Shown here piece after piece: positions 1 through 9,793 of a stretch of 64,000 nucleotides of DNA. The translations under genes were made by a program, and so were the position numbers. The notes beneath the pieces are model-generated. The model worked only from the letters and a program-made list of their open reading frames with translations, was not told where the DNA came from and did not search any database. Positions within the stretch are counted from its first letter, which is position 1; each line of letters begins with the position of its first letter. Source of the DNA: Bradyrhizobium sp. LLZ17 (lineage in GTDB: Bacteria > Pseudomonadota > Alphaproteobacteria > Rhizobiales > Xanthobacteraceae); assembly GCF_041200145.1 (NCBI RefSeq), contig NZ_CP165734.1, positions 1,054,001 to 1,118,000 on the forward strand. The letters are read 5' to 3'.

Positions 1-431
1 CTCAGGCCGGTGAAACGTCGACCTCGCCGGTCGGTGTGGGCGAGGCGCTGAAGATCGGGGTGGACCAGGTCTGGTTCATCATCAGCAGCACGTTCAAGTT
101 CCTGGGCTCGCTGTTCGTCGGAAACGGCAATCCGAACGAGGTCAGCGGCGTCCTTGGAATCGCGAAAATGTCGGGGCAGGCGGCCAGCGCCGGGTTCCAG
201 TTCGTGATCAATCTCTGCGCCGTGTTGTCGGTCTCGATCGGTCTGTTGAACCTGTTCCCGATCCCGCTGCTCGATGGCGGTCACCTTCTGTTCTACACAG
301 CTGAGGTGGTCCGCGGTCGTCCGCTGTCCGAGCGGACCCAGGAGATGGGGTTCCGGATCGGGCTGGGTCTGGTGCTGATGCTGATGGTGTTCGCGACCTA
401 CAACGACATCCTTCGGATGGCCTCGTCCTGA
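1..431 (+). CDS. rseP: RIP zinc metalloprotease RseP, C-terminal part
   Basis: This is the C-terminal ~142 residues of a site-2 protease; the start lies outside the window. The frame is open from base 3 and ends at TAG-like stop TGA 429-431. The third S2P motif NLFPIPLLDGGHL is visible, which supplies the zinc-binding Asp, followed by a final hydrophobic segment GLGLVLMLMVFATY. The family cleaves anti-sigma factors and signal-peptide remnants within the inner membrane. Its position immediately upstream of bamA and the lpx genes is the usual one in Proteobacteria, which supports the identification. The HExxH motif would be upstream and cannot be checked here. Confidence 0.93.
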   Translation, partial: QAGETSTSPVGVGEALKIGVDQVWFIISSTFKFLGSLFVGNGNPNEVSGVLGIAKMSGQAASAGFQFVINLCAVLSVSIGLLNLFPIPLLDGGHLLFYTAEVVRGRPLSERTQEMGFRIGLGLVLMLMVFATYNDILRMASS

Positions 432-551
432 TAGGGGCTTTTTTGTGACGTTGCTCTTGGGCAACGTCTTGGATTGAAATTGAAATTGGGGCGCGCTCGG
501 CCGTTTGCGGCGTCGGTGAAATTGGCTACAAGCGGCTTGAACTTGGGGATT

Positions 552-582
552 CTCCAGACCGGCGTTGGGGTTGGGTCTGGAG
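552..582 (+). other. Hairpin upstream of bamA
   Basis: A perfect 9-bp inverted repeat (CTCCAGACC at 552-560, GGTCTGGAG at 574-582) with a 13-nt loop lies 24 bases before the bamA start in the 175-base gap after rseP. It has no T tract and could be an mRNA leader structure; the function is unknown. Confidence 0.4.
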
Positions 583-606
583 CGGAATGATGAGGGCGCG
601 TTGCGC

Positions 607-3158
607 ATGATGTTTGGACTGCGACTCCGGGGCGGCTTGCTTGCCACCCTGATCATGTTCGGCGCGGCGGTGGTTGCCCCGGTCGGGGCTGTTTTTGTGT
701 CCTCGTCTGCGCTTGCGCAGACCGTGCAGTCGATTTCCGTCGAGGGAAATCGCCGCGTCGAGGTGGAGACGATCCGCTCCTATTTCAAGCCGGGACCCGG
801 GGGCCGCCTTGATCAAGGCGCCATCGACGACGGCCTCAAGGCGCTGATCGAGACAGGCCTGTTCCAGGACGTGAAGATCAACCGCGGCCCGGGCGGCCAG
901 ATCATCGTTTCCGTGGTCGAAAACCCGGTGATCGGTCGCGTCGCCTTCGAGGGCAACAAGAAGATCAAGGACGAGCAGCTCACCGCGGAAATCCAGTCCA
1001 AGGCCCGCGGCACGTTCTCTCGTGCCATGGTGCAGTCGGACACGCTGCGTATCGCCGAAATTTACCGTCACTCCGGCCGCTATGACGTGCGTGTCACGCC
1101 GGAAATCATCGAGCAGCCGAACAACCGCGTCGACCTCGTCTTCACGGTCGAGGAGGGCGTCAAGACGGGCGTCAAGTCGATCGAGTTCGTCGGCAACAAC
1201 GCGTTCTCGTCCTACCGCCTCCGGGACATCATCAAGACGCATGAATCGAATCTGCTGAGCTTCCTCGGCAGCAACGACGTCTACGATCCCGATCGGGTCG
1301 AGGCCGACCGCGACTTGATTCGCCGCTTCTATCTCAAGAACGGATCGCCGACGTCCAGGTCGTGGCCGCGCTCACCGAATATGATCCGGACAAGAAGGGC
1401 TTCAACGTCACCTTCAAGATCGAGGAAGGCCAGCAATACCGCGTCGGCGCGGTCGATTTCCGCACCAGCATTGCCAATTTCGACCCGACCACGCTGCGCT
1501 CCTTTTCGCGCGTCAATGTCGGCTCGCTCTACAACGTCGAATCGGTCGAGAAGTCGGTCGAGGACATGCAGATCGAGGCCTCACGGCGCGGCTTCGCCTT
1601 CGCCGTCGTGCGTCCCGGCGGCGACCGCAATTTCGATGCGCACACCGTGTCGGTGGTGTTCAACATCGACGAGGGTCCGCGTACCTACATCGAGCGCATC
1701 AACATCCGCGGCAACACCCGCACGCGCGATTACGTGATCCGTCGCGAGTTCGACCTCTCGGAGGGCGACGCCTACAACCGCGCGCTGGTCGACCGGGCCG
1801 AGCGGCGCCTGAAGAATCTCGACTATTTCAAGAGCGTGAAGATCACGACGGAGCCTGGCTCCTCCAGCGATCGCGTGGTGCTGATCGTCGATCTCGAAGA
1901 GAAGTCGACCGGCGATTTCTCGGTGTCGGGCGGTTACTCCACGACCGACGGTGCGCTGGCCGAAGTCTCGATCGCCGAGCGCAACCTGCTCGGCCGCGGC
2001 CTGTTCGCCAAGGCGTCGGTGACGTACGGGCAGTATGCGCGTGGCTATTCGCTGTCGTTCGTCGAGCCGTACCTGCTCGACTATCGCATCGCGCTGGGCC
2101 TCGACTTGTATCAGCGCACCCAGCTCTCCAACAGCTACATCTCCTACGGCACCAAGACGCTGGGCTTCTCGCCGCGCCTCGGCTTCTCCTTGCGTGAAGA
2201 TCTGGCGCTGCAGCTGCGCTACTCGGTCTACCAGCAGCAAATCACGCTGCCGTCCTACCTGGCGAATTGTAACAACATCGTCGGTTCAGGGGCGTTCAAC
2301 CCGTCGCCGGCATACGCCAACACGCCGCAAGGTGCCGCCGACATCGCCGCCAGCGGCTACAACTTCGCCGCAACCAACGGCCTCGGCTGCTACAGCGACG
2401 GTGAAGCCTCGCTGCCGGTGCGCAAGGAGCTCGCGAATGGCAAGACGCTGACCTCGGCGCTCGGCTATTCGCTGACCTACAACACGCTCGACAACAACAA
2501 GAACCCGACCGACGGTTTGATCGTCGACTTCAAGCAGGACTTCGCCGGCGTCGGTGGCGACGTCTCCTATCTGAAGACCGCGGCCGATGCGAAGTACTAC
2601 CAGTCGCTGGTGTCGGACCTGGTCGGCCTCGTCCATCTCCAGGGCGGCGTCCTGACCAAAGTCGGCAGCGACCTGCGCATGCTCGATCACTTCCAAATGG
2701 GTCCGAACCTCGTCCGCGGCTTTGCCCCGAACGGCATCGGCCCGCGCGACCTCAATCCCTACGGCACGCAGGACGCGCTCGGCGGCACCAAGTACTGGGG
2801 CGCTTCGCTCGAATTGCAGATGCCGTTCTGGTTCCTGCCCAAGGAAGTGGGCCTGAAGGGTGCGGTCTATGCCGACGCCGGCGGTCTCTACGACTACCAA
2901 GGCCCGACGACGTGGGCACTCACTGGCGAAACGACTCGCCCGCCGTCCTGTACGCCTTCGACGATCAATCCAGCGACGCCCGGCACCTGTACCGGCCTGG
3001 TCTACGATGACAGCAAGGTGGTGCGATCGTCGGTTGGTGTCGGCTTGATCTGGGCCTCGCCGTTCGGTCCGCTGCGCTTCGACTACGCGGTGCCGCTGAC
3101 CAAGGGCAAGTATGACCGCACGCAGGAGTTCCGGTTCGGCGGCGGCACGACGTTCTAG
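607..3158 (+). CDS. bamA: Outer membrane protein assembly factor BamA (one frameshift)
   Basis: BamA inserts beta-barrel proteins into the outer membrane. A signal peptide ending near SSALAQ (residue ~38) precedes five POTRA repeats (about residues 40-420) and a C-terminal barrel that ends in Phe, as expected for Bam substrates. Total length of about 850 residues after repair is normal for rhizobia. The frame breaks at 1342-1345: the sequence LKNG switches frame, and one added base would restore [14 protein letters not shown]. Loss of one base in an essential gene implies a sequence error rather than a pseudogene. The ATG at 607 is chosen because the signal peptide then starts [10 protein letters not shown]; an in-frame upstream start at 565 is possible. 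Confidence 0.93.
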
Positions 3159-3307
3159 CTCGATCAGCAGGGCATGACCCGGCCCTTCGGGAATTTGTCC
3201 GGAATTCCTTTGGGGGCGGGTCTCCAAAAAGATCGTTCTCAATCCACGAGATGAGGCATGATGCGGCCTGGCCGCTTCATGCCGAAGCCGGACCGCGAAG
3301 GGGTGGA

Positions 3308-4375
3308 ATGGCGCAGCCGACCTTCTTCACAAAACCGCCGGCCTCAGCGCTGGCTGACATCGCCGCGCTCGCCAAGGCGCAACTGGTCGATCCTGCCAAA
3401 GGCGACCACGTCATCACAGGCGTCGCTTCGCTCGACGAAGCCGGCCCGATGCATCTGGCGTTCTTCGACAACCTGAAATACGCCGACGAGCTCAAGGCCA
3501 CCAAAGCCGGCGCCTGCTTGGTGAGCCCGCGCTTTGAGGCCCAGGTGCCGGCGCATGTGGCTGTGCTGCGGGTGGCGCAGCCGTTCCGCGCCTTTGTCAG
3601 GATCGCGCGCGAATGGCACGGCGACGCGCTCAGGCCGCAATCCTGGGTGGGCCATGACGGCATCGCGCCGTCGGCCATCATCGATCCCTCGGCGCGGCTC
3701 GAGGACGGCGTGGTCGTCGATCCGCTGGCCGTGATCGGTCCGGGCGTCGAGATCGGTAGCGGCACGGTGGTCGGCGTCGGCGCGGTGATCGGCCCGGGTG
3801 TCAAGATCGGCCGGGACTGCAATGTCGGCGCCCGCACGGCGATCCAGTGCGCCCTGATCGGCAACAATGTCCTGATCCATCCCGGCTGCTCGATCGGCCA
3901 GGACGGCTACGGCTTCATCTTTTTCGGCCCCGAGGGCCATCTGAAAGTGCCGCAGACCGGACGGGTGCTGATCCAGAGCGACGTCGAGGTCGGCGCCAAC
4001 ACCACCATCGACCGCGGCAGCTTGCGCGACACGGTGATCGGCGAGGGCACCAAAATCGACAATCAGGTCCAGATCGGCCACAATGTGACCATCGGCCGGC
4101 ACTGCCTGCTGGCGGCCCAGATCGGGCTCGCGGGCAGCCTGACCCTCGGCGACAACGTGGCGCTGGGAGCGAAGGTTGGCATCAACAACCACGTCAAGAT
4201 CGGCGACGGGGCTCAGGTGACGGCCATGAGCGGCGTCAAGGACGACATTCCCGCGGGCGGGCGCTGGGGCGGCTTTTTTGCCAAGCCGACCAGGCAGTGG
4301 TTCAAAGAGATTTTGGCGGTGGAGCGCCTGGCGCGCGACGGCAAGGCCGATTCGAAGGATGAGGGACGGGAATGA
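3308..4375 (+). CDS. lpxD: UDP-3-O-(3-hydroxyacyl)glucosamine N-acyltransferase LpxD
   Basis: Third step of lipid A synthesis: adds the N-linked hydroxyacyl chain to UDP-3-O-acyl-glucosamine. The 355-residue product has an N-terminal uridine-binding domain (about 1-105) and a long left-handed beta-helix of hexapeptide repeats (about 110-320) typified by [14 protein letters not shown]. The catalytic His lies in [12 protein letters not shown] 3308 is chosen over the upstream ATG at 3251 because homologues begin close to MAQPTFF. The stop overlaps the fabZ start (ATGA at 4372-4375), indicating translational coupling in the bamA-lpx operon. Confidence 0.96.
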   Translation: MAQPTFFTKPPASALADIAALAKAQLVDPAKGDHVITGVASLDEAGPMHLAFFDNLKYADELKATKAGACLVSPRFEAQVPAHVAVLRVAQPFRAFVRIAREWHGDALRPQSWVGHDGIAPSAIIDPSARLEDGVVVDPLAVIGPGVEIGSGTVVGVGAVIGPGVKIGRDCNVGARTAIQCALIGNNVLIHPGCSIGQDGYGFIFFGPEGHLKVPQTGRVLIQSDVEVGANTTIDRGSLRDTVIGEGTKIDNQVQIGHNVTIGRHCLLAAQIGLAGSLTLGDNVALGAKVGINNHVKIGDGAQVTAMSGVKDDIPAGGRWGGFFAKPTRQWFKEILAVERLARDGKADSKDEGRE

Positions 4376-4834
4376 CGGAGGAAGCACCGGTCAGGTTCGC
4401 GCTTGTGGACATCAACATGATCCTGCAAACGCTCCCGCACCGCTTTCCGATGCTGCTGATCGACCGCGTGATCAACATCCGCGCCGATTACAGCGGTATC
4501 GGCATCAAGAACGTGACCTTCAACGAGCCGCCGTTCCAGGGCCATTTCCCCGATCGTCCGGTCTATCCCGGTGTGATGATGATCGAGGCGATGGCGCAGA
4601 CGGCGGGCGTGATCGGCATCAAATCGGTCGAGGGCACTGGAGAAGCCGCGGGCGGTCTATTTCCTCACCATCGACAAGTGCAAGTTCCGCAAGCCCGTGA
4701 TGCCCGGCGATACCATCGAGTACCACATGCGCTCGATCGGCCGCCGCAAGGCCATGTGGTGGTTTCACGGCGACGCCAAGGTCAACGGCGTGGTCGTCGC
4801 GGAGGCCGATGTCGGGGCCATGCTGACGGACTGA
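4372..4834 (+). CDS. fabZ: 3-hydroxyacyl-ACP dehydratase FabZ (one frameshift)
   Basis: Hot-dog fold dehydratase of type II fatty-acid synthesis. The active-site stretch [14 protein letters not shown] and the helix EAMAQTAGV carry the catalytic His and Glu. After SVEGT the frame is broken at about 4639-4641, where one extra base (GGAG for GAG) is present; removing it gives [19 protein letters not shown] and a C-terminus ending AMLTD at stop 4832-4834, a normal ~153-residue FabZ. As this gene is normally essential, an insertion error is the simplest reading. It sits between lpxD and lpxA as in most Gram-negative bacteria. Confidence 0.94.
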
Positions 4835-4843
4835 GGACGACTG

Positions 4844-4911
4844 GCGAACGGCGAGCAGAGAGTGGCGAATAAGCTGCTCTATTCCGCTCTATTCGCCCAT
4901 TCGCCGTTCGC
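4844..4911. repeat. Long imperfect palindrome between fabZ and lpxA
   Basis: An 11-bp perfect inverted repeat (GCGAACGGCGA at 4844-4854 and TCGCCGTTCGC at 4901-4911) encloses further nested arms (GCGAAT 4865-4870 with ATTCGC 4891-4896). The whole 68-base segment can fold as one long hairpin. It resembles dispersed intergenic palindromes I associate with Bradyrhizobium, but copy number cannot be judged from this window. Confidence 0.6.
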
Positions 4912-5011
4912 TTTGAAACGAGCCGAGATCATACGTCACTGGACAGATCGGCCGAAGTCGCGCTAACCACCGGAAAACCGAGCAACTTCAACACATAGTC
5001 AGATCTTTTTG

Positions 5012-5803
5012 ATGAGTAAGATTGATCCCGCCGCGCGGGTGGAAGACGGCGCATTGATCGGCGAGGGCACTGAGATCGGGCCCTATTGCATCATCGGCCG
5101 CAACGCCAGGATCGGGGCGAACTGCAAGCTGATCGGACAGGTTACCGTCATCGGCCACACGTCGATCGGTGATGGCTGCGTGATCTCCCCGTTCGCGGTG
5201 CTGGGCGGCGCCCCACAGGATCTCAGCTACAAGGGCGAGCCGACCACGCTCGAGATCGGTTCCGGCAACATCATCCGCGAAGGCGCGACGATGAACGTCG
5301 GCACCGTCAAGGGCGGTGGCAAGACGCGCGTCGGCAACGACGGCTATTTCATGAACAACAGCCATGTCGGCCATGACTGCATGGTCGGCAACAACGCGAT
5401 CTTCGCGACCTCGGCGACGCTCGGCGGCCATTGCGAGATCGGCGACGCCGTCTATGTCGGCGGGCTATCGGCGGTGCACCAGTTCACGCGCATCGGGTCC
5501 TATGTGATGGTCGGCGGCCTCTCGGGCGTGCGCGACGACATCATCCCGTACGGGCTCGCCAACGGCCAATATGCGGTGCTGGAGAGTCTCAACCTGATCG
5601 GCATGAAGCGGCGCAAGTTCACCAAGGAACGCCTCGCCACCGTGCGCGCGTTCTATCAGAAGCTTTTCCACGGTCCCGGCATATTCGCCGAGCGGCTGGA
5701 GGCGGTACGGCCGCTTGCGAGCGACGATCCGGCCATCGCCGAGATCATCGACTTCATCGGCAAGGGCAAGCGCCCGCTGTGTCTTCCCGCCGTCGAAAAG
5801 TGA
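5012..5803 (+). CDS. lpxA: Acyl-ACP--UDP-N-acetylglucosamine O-acyltransferase LpxA
   Basis: First step of lipid A synthesis: transfers 3-hydroxyacyl from ACP to the 3-OH of UDP-GlcNAc. The 263-residue protein is a hexapeptide-repeat beta-helix (to about residue 190) with a helical C-terminal domain. The catalytic His is in NNSHVGHDCMVGN. ATG 5012 is chosen; a TTG one codon upstream is not needed. It lies 177 bases after fabZ, separated by the palindrome at 4844-4911, and is closely followed by lpxI. Confidence 0.96.
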   Translation: MSKIDPAARVEDGALIGEGTEIGPYCIIGRNARIGANCKLIGQVTVIGHTSIGDGCVISPFAVLGGAPQDLSYKGEPTTLEIGSGNIIREGATMNVGTVKGGGKTRVGNDGYFMNNSHVGHDCMVGNNAIFATSATLGGHCEIGDAVYVGGLSAVHQFTRIGSYVMVGGLSGVRDDIIPYGLANGQYAVLESLNLIGMKRRKFTKERLATVRAFYQKLFHGPGIFAERLEAVRPLASDDPAIAEIIDFIGKGKRPLCLPAVEK

Positions 5804-5810
5804 CCTTGGG

Positions 5811-6680
5811 ATGGCCGCGGACATGACATCGGCGGCTTCGGAGATTTCATCGCCGGTCGGCGTGGTCGCAGGCGGCGGCGCCATGCCGTTCGCGGTCGCC
5901 TCGTCGCTCGCCGCGCGCGGCATTACCCCGGTGCTGTTTCCGCTGCGCGGCGCCTGCGATCCGGCACAGCTCGAAAAATTCCGCCACCGCTGGATTTCGG
6001 TCGGCCAGCTCGGCCGCGCGATGCGGCTGTTTCGGGAGGAAGGCTGCCGCGACCTGATCTTCATCGGCACGCTGGTGCGGCCTTCGCTGTCAGAGATCCG
6101 GTTCGACTTCACGACCTTGCGGCTGCTCGGCAACGTCATCCGCGCCTTCCGCGGCGGCGACGATCATCTGCTGTCCGGCGTCGGTCGCATTCTCGAGCAA
6201 GGCGGCTTCCGCATGGTCGGCATCAAGGACGTCGCGCCCGACCTCCTGATGCCCGAAGGCTGCATCACCCGCGCCTGGCCCAGCGAAAACGGCAAGAGCG
6301 ATATCGAGCGGGGGCGTGCGGTGCTCACTGCGCTCGGGCCGTTCGACATCGGCCAGGCCGCTGTCGTGATCGACGGCCACGTGGTGGCGGTCGAGGATAT
6401 CGAGGGCACTGATGCGCTGCTTGCGCGCGTGGCGCGCCTGCGCGAGGAGGGGCGCATCCGCGCCGCCACAGGGCGCGGCGTGCTGGTGAAGGCGCCGAAG
6501 AGCAGTCAGGATTTGCGCTTCGACCTGCCGACGATTGGCGCACGCACCATCGAGGGCGTCGCAGCCGCCGGCCTCGCCGGGATCGCCGTGATCGCCGGCA
6601 ACACCATTGCCGCCGAGCCGCAGGCGATGATCGCGCTCGCCGACGCAAAGTACCTGTTCGTCATTGGCCTGCCGGCGTGA
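5811..6680 (+). CDS. lpxI: UDP-2,3-diacylglucosamine pyrophosphatase LpxI
   Basis: A 289-residue DUF1009 (LpxI) protein. It hydrolyses UDP-2,3-diacylglucosamine to lipid X, the step done by LpxH in E. coli; LpxI is the usual enzyme in alphaproteobacteria. Recognisable features are the N-terminal VGVVAGGGAMPFAVA, KAPKSSQDLRFDLPTIG near residue 230 and the end KYLFVIGLPA. No LpxH-type metallophosphatase gene is in the window. The start is ATG 5811, 7 bases after lpxA, and the stop overlaps the lpxB start. Confidence 0.94.
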   Translation: MAADMTSAASEISSPVGVVAGGGAMPFAVASSLAARGITPVLFPLRGACDPAQLEKFRHRWISVGQLGRAMRLFREEGCRDLIFIGTLVRPSLSEIRFDFTTLRLLGNVIRAFRGGDDHLLSGVGRILEQGGFRMVGIKDVAPDLLMPEGCITRAWPSENGKSDIERGRAVLTALGPFDIGQAAVVIDGHVVAVEDIEGTDALLARVARLREEGRIRAATGRGVLVKAPKSSQDLRFDLPTIGARTIEGVAAAGLAGIAVIAGNTIAAEPQAMIALADAKYLFVIGLPA

Positions 6681-7855
6681 TGCAGAGCCGCGATCCCAAG
6701 CGGAAGATCTTTCTCATCGCGACGGAGGAATCCGGCGATCGGCTCGGTTCGGCGCTGATGAAGGTGCTGCGCCAGCGGCTCGGAGACGGCGTGCAGTTCG
6801 AAGGCGTCGGCGGCAGCACCATGGCGCGGGAAGGGCTGGTCTCGCTGTTCCCGATCGATGAACTGTCGATCGTCGGCTTCGCCGCGGTGGTGCAGCAACT
6901 GCCGAAGATCCTGCGCCTGATCCGCGAGACCGCGGCTGCGGTGACCGAGGCCGCGCCCGACGCGCTCGTCATCATCGACAGCCCCGATTTCACCCATCGC
7001 GTCGCCCGCCGCGTGCGGGCGCGCAATCCGGCGATCCCGGTGGTCGATTACGTTTCGCCGTCGGTCTGGGCATGGCGGCCGGGCCGGGCGCGCGCCATGC
7101 TCGGCTATGTCGATCACGTACTGGGTCTGTTGCCGTTCGAGCCGGAGGAATATCGCAAGCTGAGGGGCCCGCCTTGCAGCTATGTCGGCCATCCCCTGAT
7201 CGAGCAATTGCCGTCGCTGCGGCCGAACGCCGAAGAGCAGTTGCGCCGCGACGAAGAGCCGCCGGTTCTGCTCGTGCTGCCCGGCAGCCGCCGCAGCGAG
7301 ATCAGACATCACCTCGAGGTGTTCGGCGCGACGCTCGGCCGATTGCGCGCCGAGGGCCGCGCGTTCGAGCTGTTGCTGCCGACCATGCCGCATCTCGAAT
7401 CCACCGTCCGAGAGGGCGTCGGCAGCTGGCCGGTCAAGCCGCGGATCGTGGTCGGCGAAACCGAGAAGCGCGCCGCCTTCCGCGTTGCGCGCGCGGCGCT
7501 GGCGAAATCCGGAACGGTGACGCTGGAGCTCGCGCTATCAGGCATTCCGATGGTGACGGCTTATCGGGTCGGCGCGATCGAGGCCTTCATCCTGCGCCGC
7601 GCCGTCAAGGTCTCGTCTGTGATCCTCGCCAATCTCGTGATCGGCAGGGACGTGATCCCCGAGTTCCTGCAAGAGGACTGTACGCCGGAGAAGCTCGCGC
7701 CCGCGCTGTCCGAGGTGCTGACGGATTCGCCGTTGCGCCGGCAGCAAGTCGAAGCGTTTGCCCAGCTCGACGCCATCATGTCGACCGGCAACACATCGCC
7801 GAGCGTGCTCGCCGCCGACATCGTGCTCGCGACGATGCGCAAGGTGCGGCGATAG
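6680..7855 (+). CDS. lpxB: Lipid-A-disaccharide synthase LpxB
   Basis: Glycosyltransferase family 19 enzyme joining lipid X and UDP-2,3-diacylglucosamine to form the lipid A disaccharide at the inner face of the membrane. The 391-residue sequence starts with KIFLIATEESGDRLG, and has the nucleotide-binding region LVLPGSRRSEI and the KSGTVTLELAL motif typical of LpxB. ATG 6680 overlaps the lpxI stop (TGATG); a GTG at 6677 is an alternative. It is the last gene of the rightward lpx cluster. Confidence 0.96.
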   Translation: MQSRDPKRKIFLIATEESGDRLGSALMKVLRQRLGDGVQFEGVGGSTMAREGLVSLFPIDELSIVGFAAVVQQLPKILRLIRETAAAVTEAAPDALVIIDSPDFTHRVARRVRARNPAIPVVDYVSPSVWAWRPGRARAMLGYVDHVLGLLPFEPEEYRKLRGPPCSYVGHPLIEQLPSLRPNAEEQLRRDEEPPVLLVLPGSRRSEIRHHLEVFGATLGRLRAEGRAFELLLPTMPHLESTVREGVGSWPVKPRIVVGETEKRAAFRVARAALAKSGTVTLELALSGIPMVTAYRVGAIEAFILRRAVKVSSVILANLVIGRDVIPEFLQEDCTPEKLAPALSEVLTDSPLRRQQVEAFAQLDAIMSTGNTSPSVLAADIVLATMRKVRR

Positions 7856-7869
7856 ACGATGATCTTGTC

Positions 7870-7897
7870 GGGTGGGCACGCTGCGTTTTGCCCACCC
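7870..7897. terminator. Inverted repeat between convergent lpxB and SDR genes
   Basis: A 9-bp perfect stem (GGGTGGGCA 7870-7878, TGCCCACCC 7889-7897) with a 10-nt loop lies in the 48-base gap between the convergent lpxB and SDR genes, so it may end transcription from both sides. The arms also resemble a dispersed palindromic repeat that I recall from Bradyrhizobium and Rhodopseudomonas. Confidence 0.55.
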
Positions 7898-7903
7898 TGC
7901 ATA

Positions 7904-8671
7904 TTAGCCGAGACCGCCGTCGACCTGAAAGCATTGGCGCGTGATGCGCTGGCTCGCGTCGGAAGCCAAAAACAGCGCCATGTTCGCGATATCGTCGGGC
8001 GTCACCGCATCGGGAACGGCTTGGCGCGTGCGCAGCTCGGCGATCGCCTGCTCGTCCGGATACCATAGCCGGCGCTGGCGCTCCGTGATGACCATGCCCG
8101 GCGCAATCGCGTTGACGCGGATGCGGTCGGGGCCAACGAGCCGCGCCAGCGAATTGGTGAAGCCGACGATCGCAGCCTTGGCCGCCGCGTACACCGGAAG
8201 TGCCGGCGCTCCGCGTATCCAGGCAATCGACGACATGTTGATGATCGAGCCGCCGCCTCGCGCCCGCATCTGCGGCACCACCGTCTGTGCGGCAAAGAAG
8301 ACGTGCTTGAGGTTGACGCCGATCATCCAGTCGAATTCGGATGGCGTGACGTCCGTGAGCACCTGGCGCTGATCATTGGCAGCGTTGTTGACGAGGACCG
8401 CGGCATCGCCAAGCGATCCCTGGATTTGGGCCATGGCGGCGCGCAAGGCGTCGATGTCCAGGAGGTCGCAGGGCACGAACAGCGGCGCGGCGCCGGAGGT
8501 GCCGGCCAGCTCCCGAACCAGCGCCTTGCCGGCGTCCGCATCGACGTCGAGGAAAGCGACACGTGCGCCCTGCGCTGCGAATGCGCGCACGAAGGCAGCG
8601 CCGATGCCGCTGGCGCCCCCGGTGATCAGCACCACGCGGTCCGCGAGGCCGGCATAGCTCGTCTTGGTCAT
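7904..8671 (-). CDS. SDR family oxidoreductase (putative sugar dehydrogenase)
   Basis: A 255-residue classical short-chain dehydrogenase. The NAD(P)-binding motif TGGASGIG is at residues ~17-24, NNAAND replaces NNAG, the catalytic Ser is in NMSSIAW and the YxxxK pair in YAAAK; the C-terminus QCFQVDGGLG is typical. It overlaps the upstream ABC ATPase gene by 4 bases and is the last gene of the leftward sugar-transport operon, so it probably oxidises the imported sugar or its derivative (an aldose or polyol dehydrogenase is the best guess). The substrate cannot be deduced from sequence. The start ATG at 8671 follows from the overlap and homologue length. Confidence 0.85.
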   Translation of the reverse strand: MTKTSYAGLADRVVLITGGASGIGAAFVRAFAAQGARVAFLDVDADAGKALVRELAGTSGAAPLFVPCDLLDIDALRAAMAQIQGSLGDAAVLVNNAANDQRQVLTDVTPSEFDWMIGVNLKHVFFAAQTVVPQMRARGGGSIINMSSIAWIRGAPALPVYAAAKAAIVGFTNSLARLVGPDRIRVNAIAPGMVITERQRRLWYPDEQAIAELRTRQAVPDAVTPDDIANMALFLASDASQRITRQCFQVDGGLG

Positions 8672-9783
8672 GCGATTAGTCGCTCCGTCTCGGGGTCGAA
8701 CAGGCAAATACGGCGGGTGTCGAGCGCGAAGGGAGCAGGCGCGCCCGGCGTGGGGCGGATATCCGGCGTGATGCGCGCCAGCGCCGGCTCGCCGCCGAGC
8801 CGCAGCAGGACAATGGTCTCCGCGCCGGTGGGCTCGACCATCTCGACAGGCGCGGAGACGACAACGGGCGCACCCACGGCACCGGAGAACACGCGGTCCC
8901 CCTCGGCGATGCATTCCGGCCGGATTCCGAGTACGACCTCGCGGCCGACGTAAGGCGCCGCGGCATCGTAGCCTTGCAGACGGAGGCGCACCTCATCCGG
9001 CCGTCCCGCACCGATCACGATCATTGGCCCGCCGGCATCGGCCTCGAGCCGGGCCGGCATCGTGTTCATGGGTGGAGAGCCCATGAAGCGGGCGACGAAC
9101 AGATTGGCGGGATAGCGGTACACCGTGTCCGGATCGGCGAATTGCTGCACCACGCCCCGGTGCATCACGGCGATGCGCGTTGCCATCGTCATCGCCTCGA
9201 TCTGGTCGTGGGTGACATAGACGATGGTGGCGCCAATGCGCTGATGCAGCCGCTTGATCTCCATCCGCATCTCGACCCGCAGCTTGGCATCGAGATTGGA
9301 GAGTGGCTCGTCGAACAGGAAAAGCAGGGGATCGCGTACCAGCGCTCGGCCCATCGCCACGCGCTGGCGCTGGCCGCCGGACAATTGCGACGGCTTGCGG
9401 CCGAGCAGGGGCTCGATCTGGAGCAGCCGGGCCACATTCGCCACGGCCTTCTCCTGCTCCGCCTTGGCGACGCGTCGGCATTCCATGCCGAAGGTGATGT
9501 TCTGGCGCACCGTCATCGAGGGATAGAGCGCATAGGACTGGAACACCATGGCGATGTCGCGGTCCTTGGGCGGGACGTCGTTGACGACGCGCCCGCCGAT
9601 TTCCACCGTCCCTTCGCTCGGACGGTCGAGTCCGGCGATGATGTTGAGTAGCGTGGACTTGCCGCAGCCGGATGGCCCGACCAGCACGGTGAATTCGCCG
9701 CTCTCGATGTCGAGGTCGATGCTCTTCAGAACCTCCAGATTGGCGTAGCGCTTCGACAGGGCGCGAATGCTCAGTGCTGCCAT
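8668..9783 (-). CDS. Sugar ABC transporter ATP-binding protein (MalK/UgpC family)
   Basis: A 371-residue ATPase subunit of a CUT1-type carbohydrate importer. It has Walker A GPSGCGKST, the Q-loop in MVFQSYALYPSM, signature LSGGQRQRV, Walker B LLFLFDEPLSNLDAK and the H-loop VTHDQIEAMT; a C-terminal TOBE/regulatory region (from ~240) is characteristic of MalK/UgpC. It lies 10 bases after the second permease gene and overlaps the SDR gene, so it is part of the same operon. The transported sugar is unknown. Confidence 0.93.
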   Translation of the reverse strand: MAALSIRALSKRYANLEVLKSIDLDIESGEFTVLVGPSGCGKSTLLNIIAGLDRPSEGTVEIGGRVVNDVPPKDRDIAMVFQSYALYPSMTVRQNITFGMECRRVAKAEQEKAVANVARLLQIEPLLGRKPSQLSGGQRQRVAMGRALVRDPLLFLFDEPLSNLDAKLRVEMRMEIKRLHQRIGATIVYVTHDQIEAMTMATRIAVMHRGVVQQFADPDTVYRYPANLFVARFMGSPPMNTMPARLEADAGGPMIVIGAGRPDEVRLRLQGYDAAAPYVGREVVLGIRPECIAEGDRVFSGAVGAPVVVSAPVEMVEPTGAETIVLLRLGGEPALARITPDIRPTPGAPAPFALDTRRICLFDPETERLIA

Positions 9784-9793
9784 GACAACCCCA

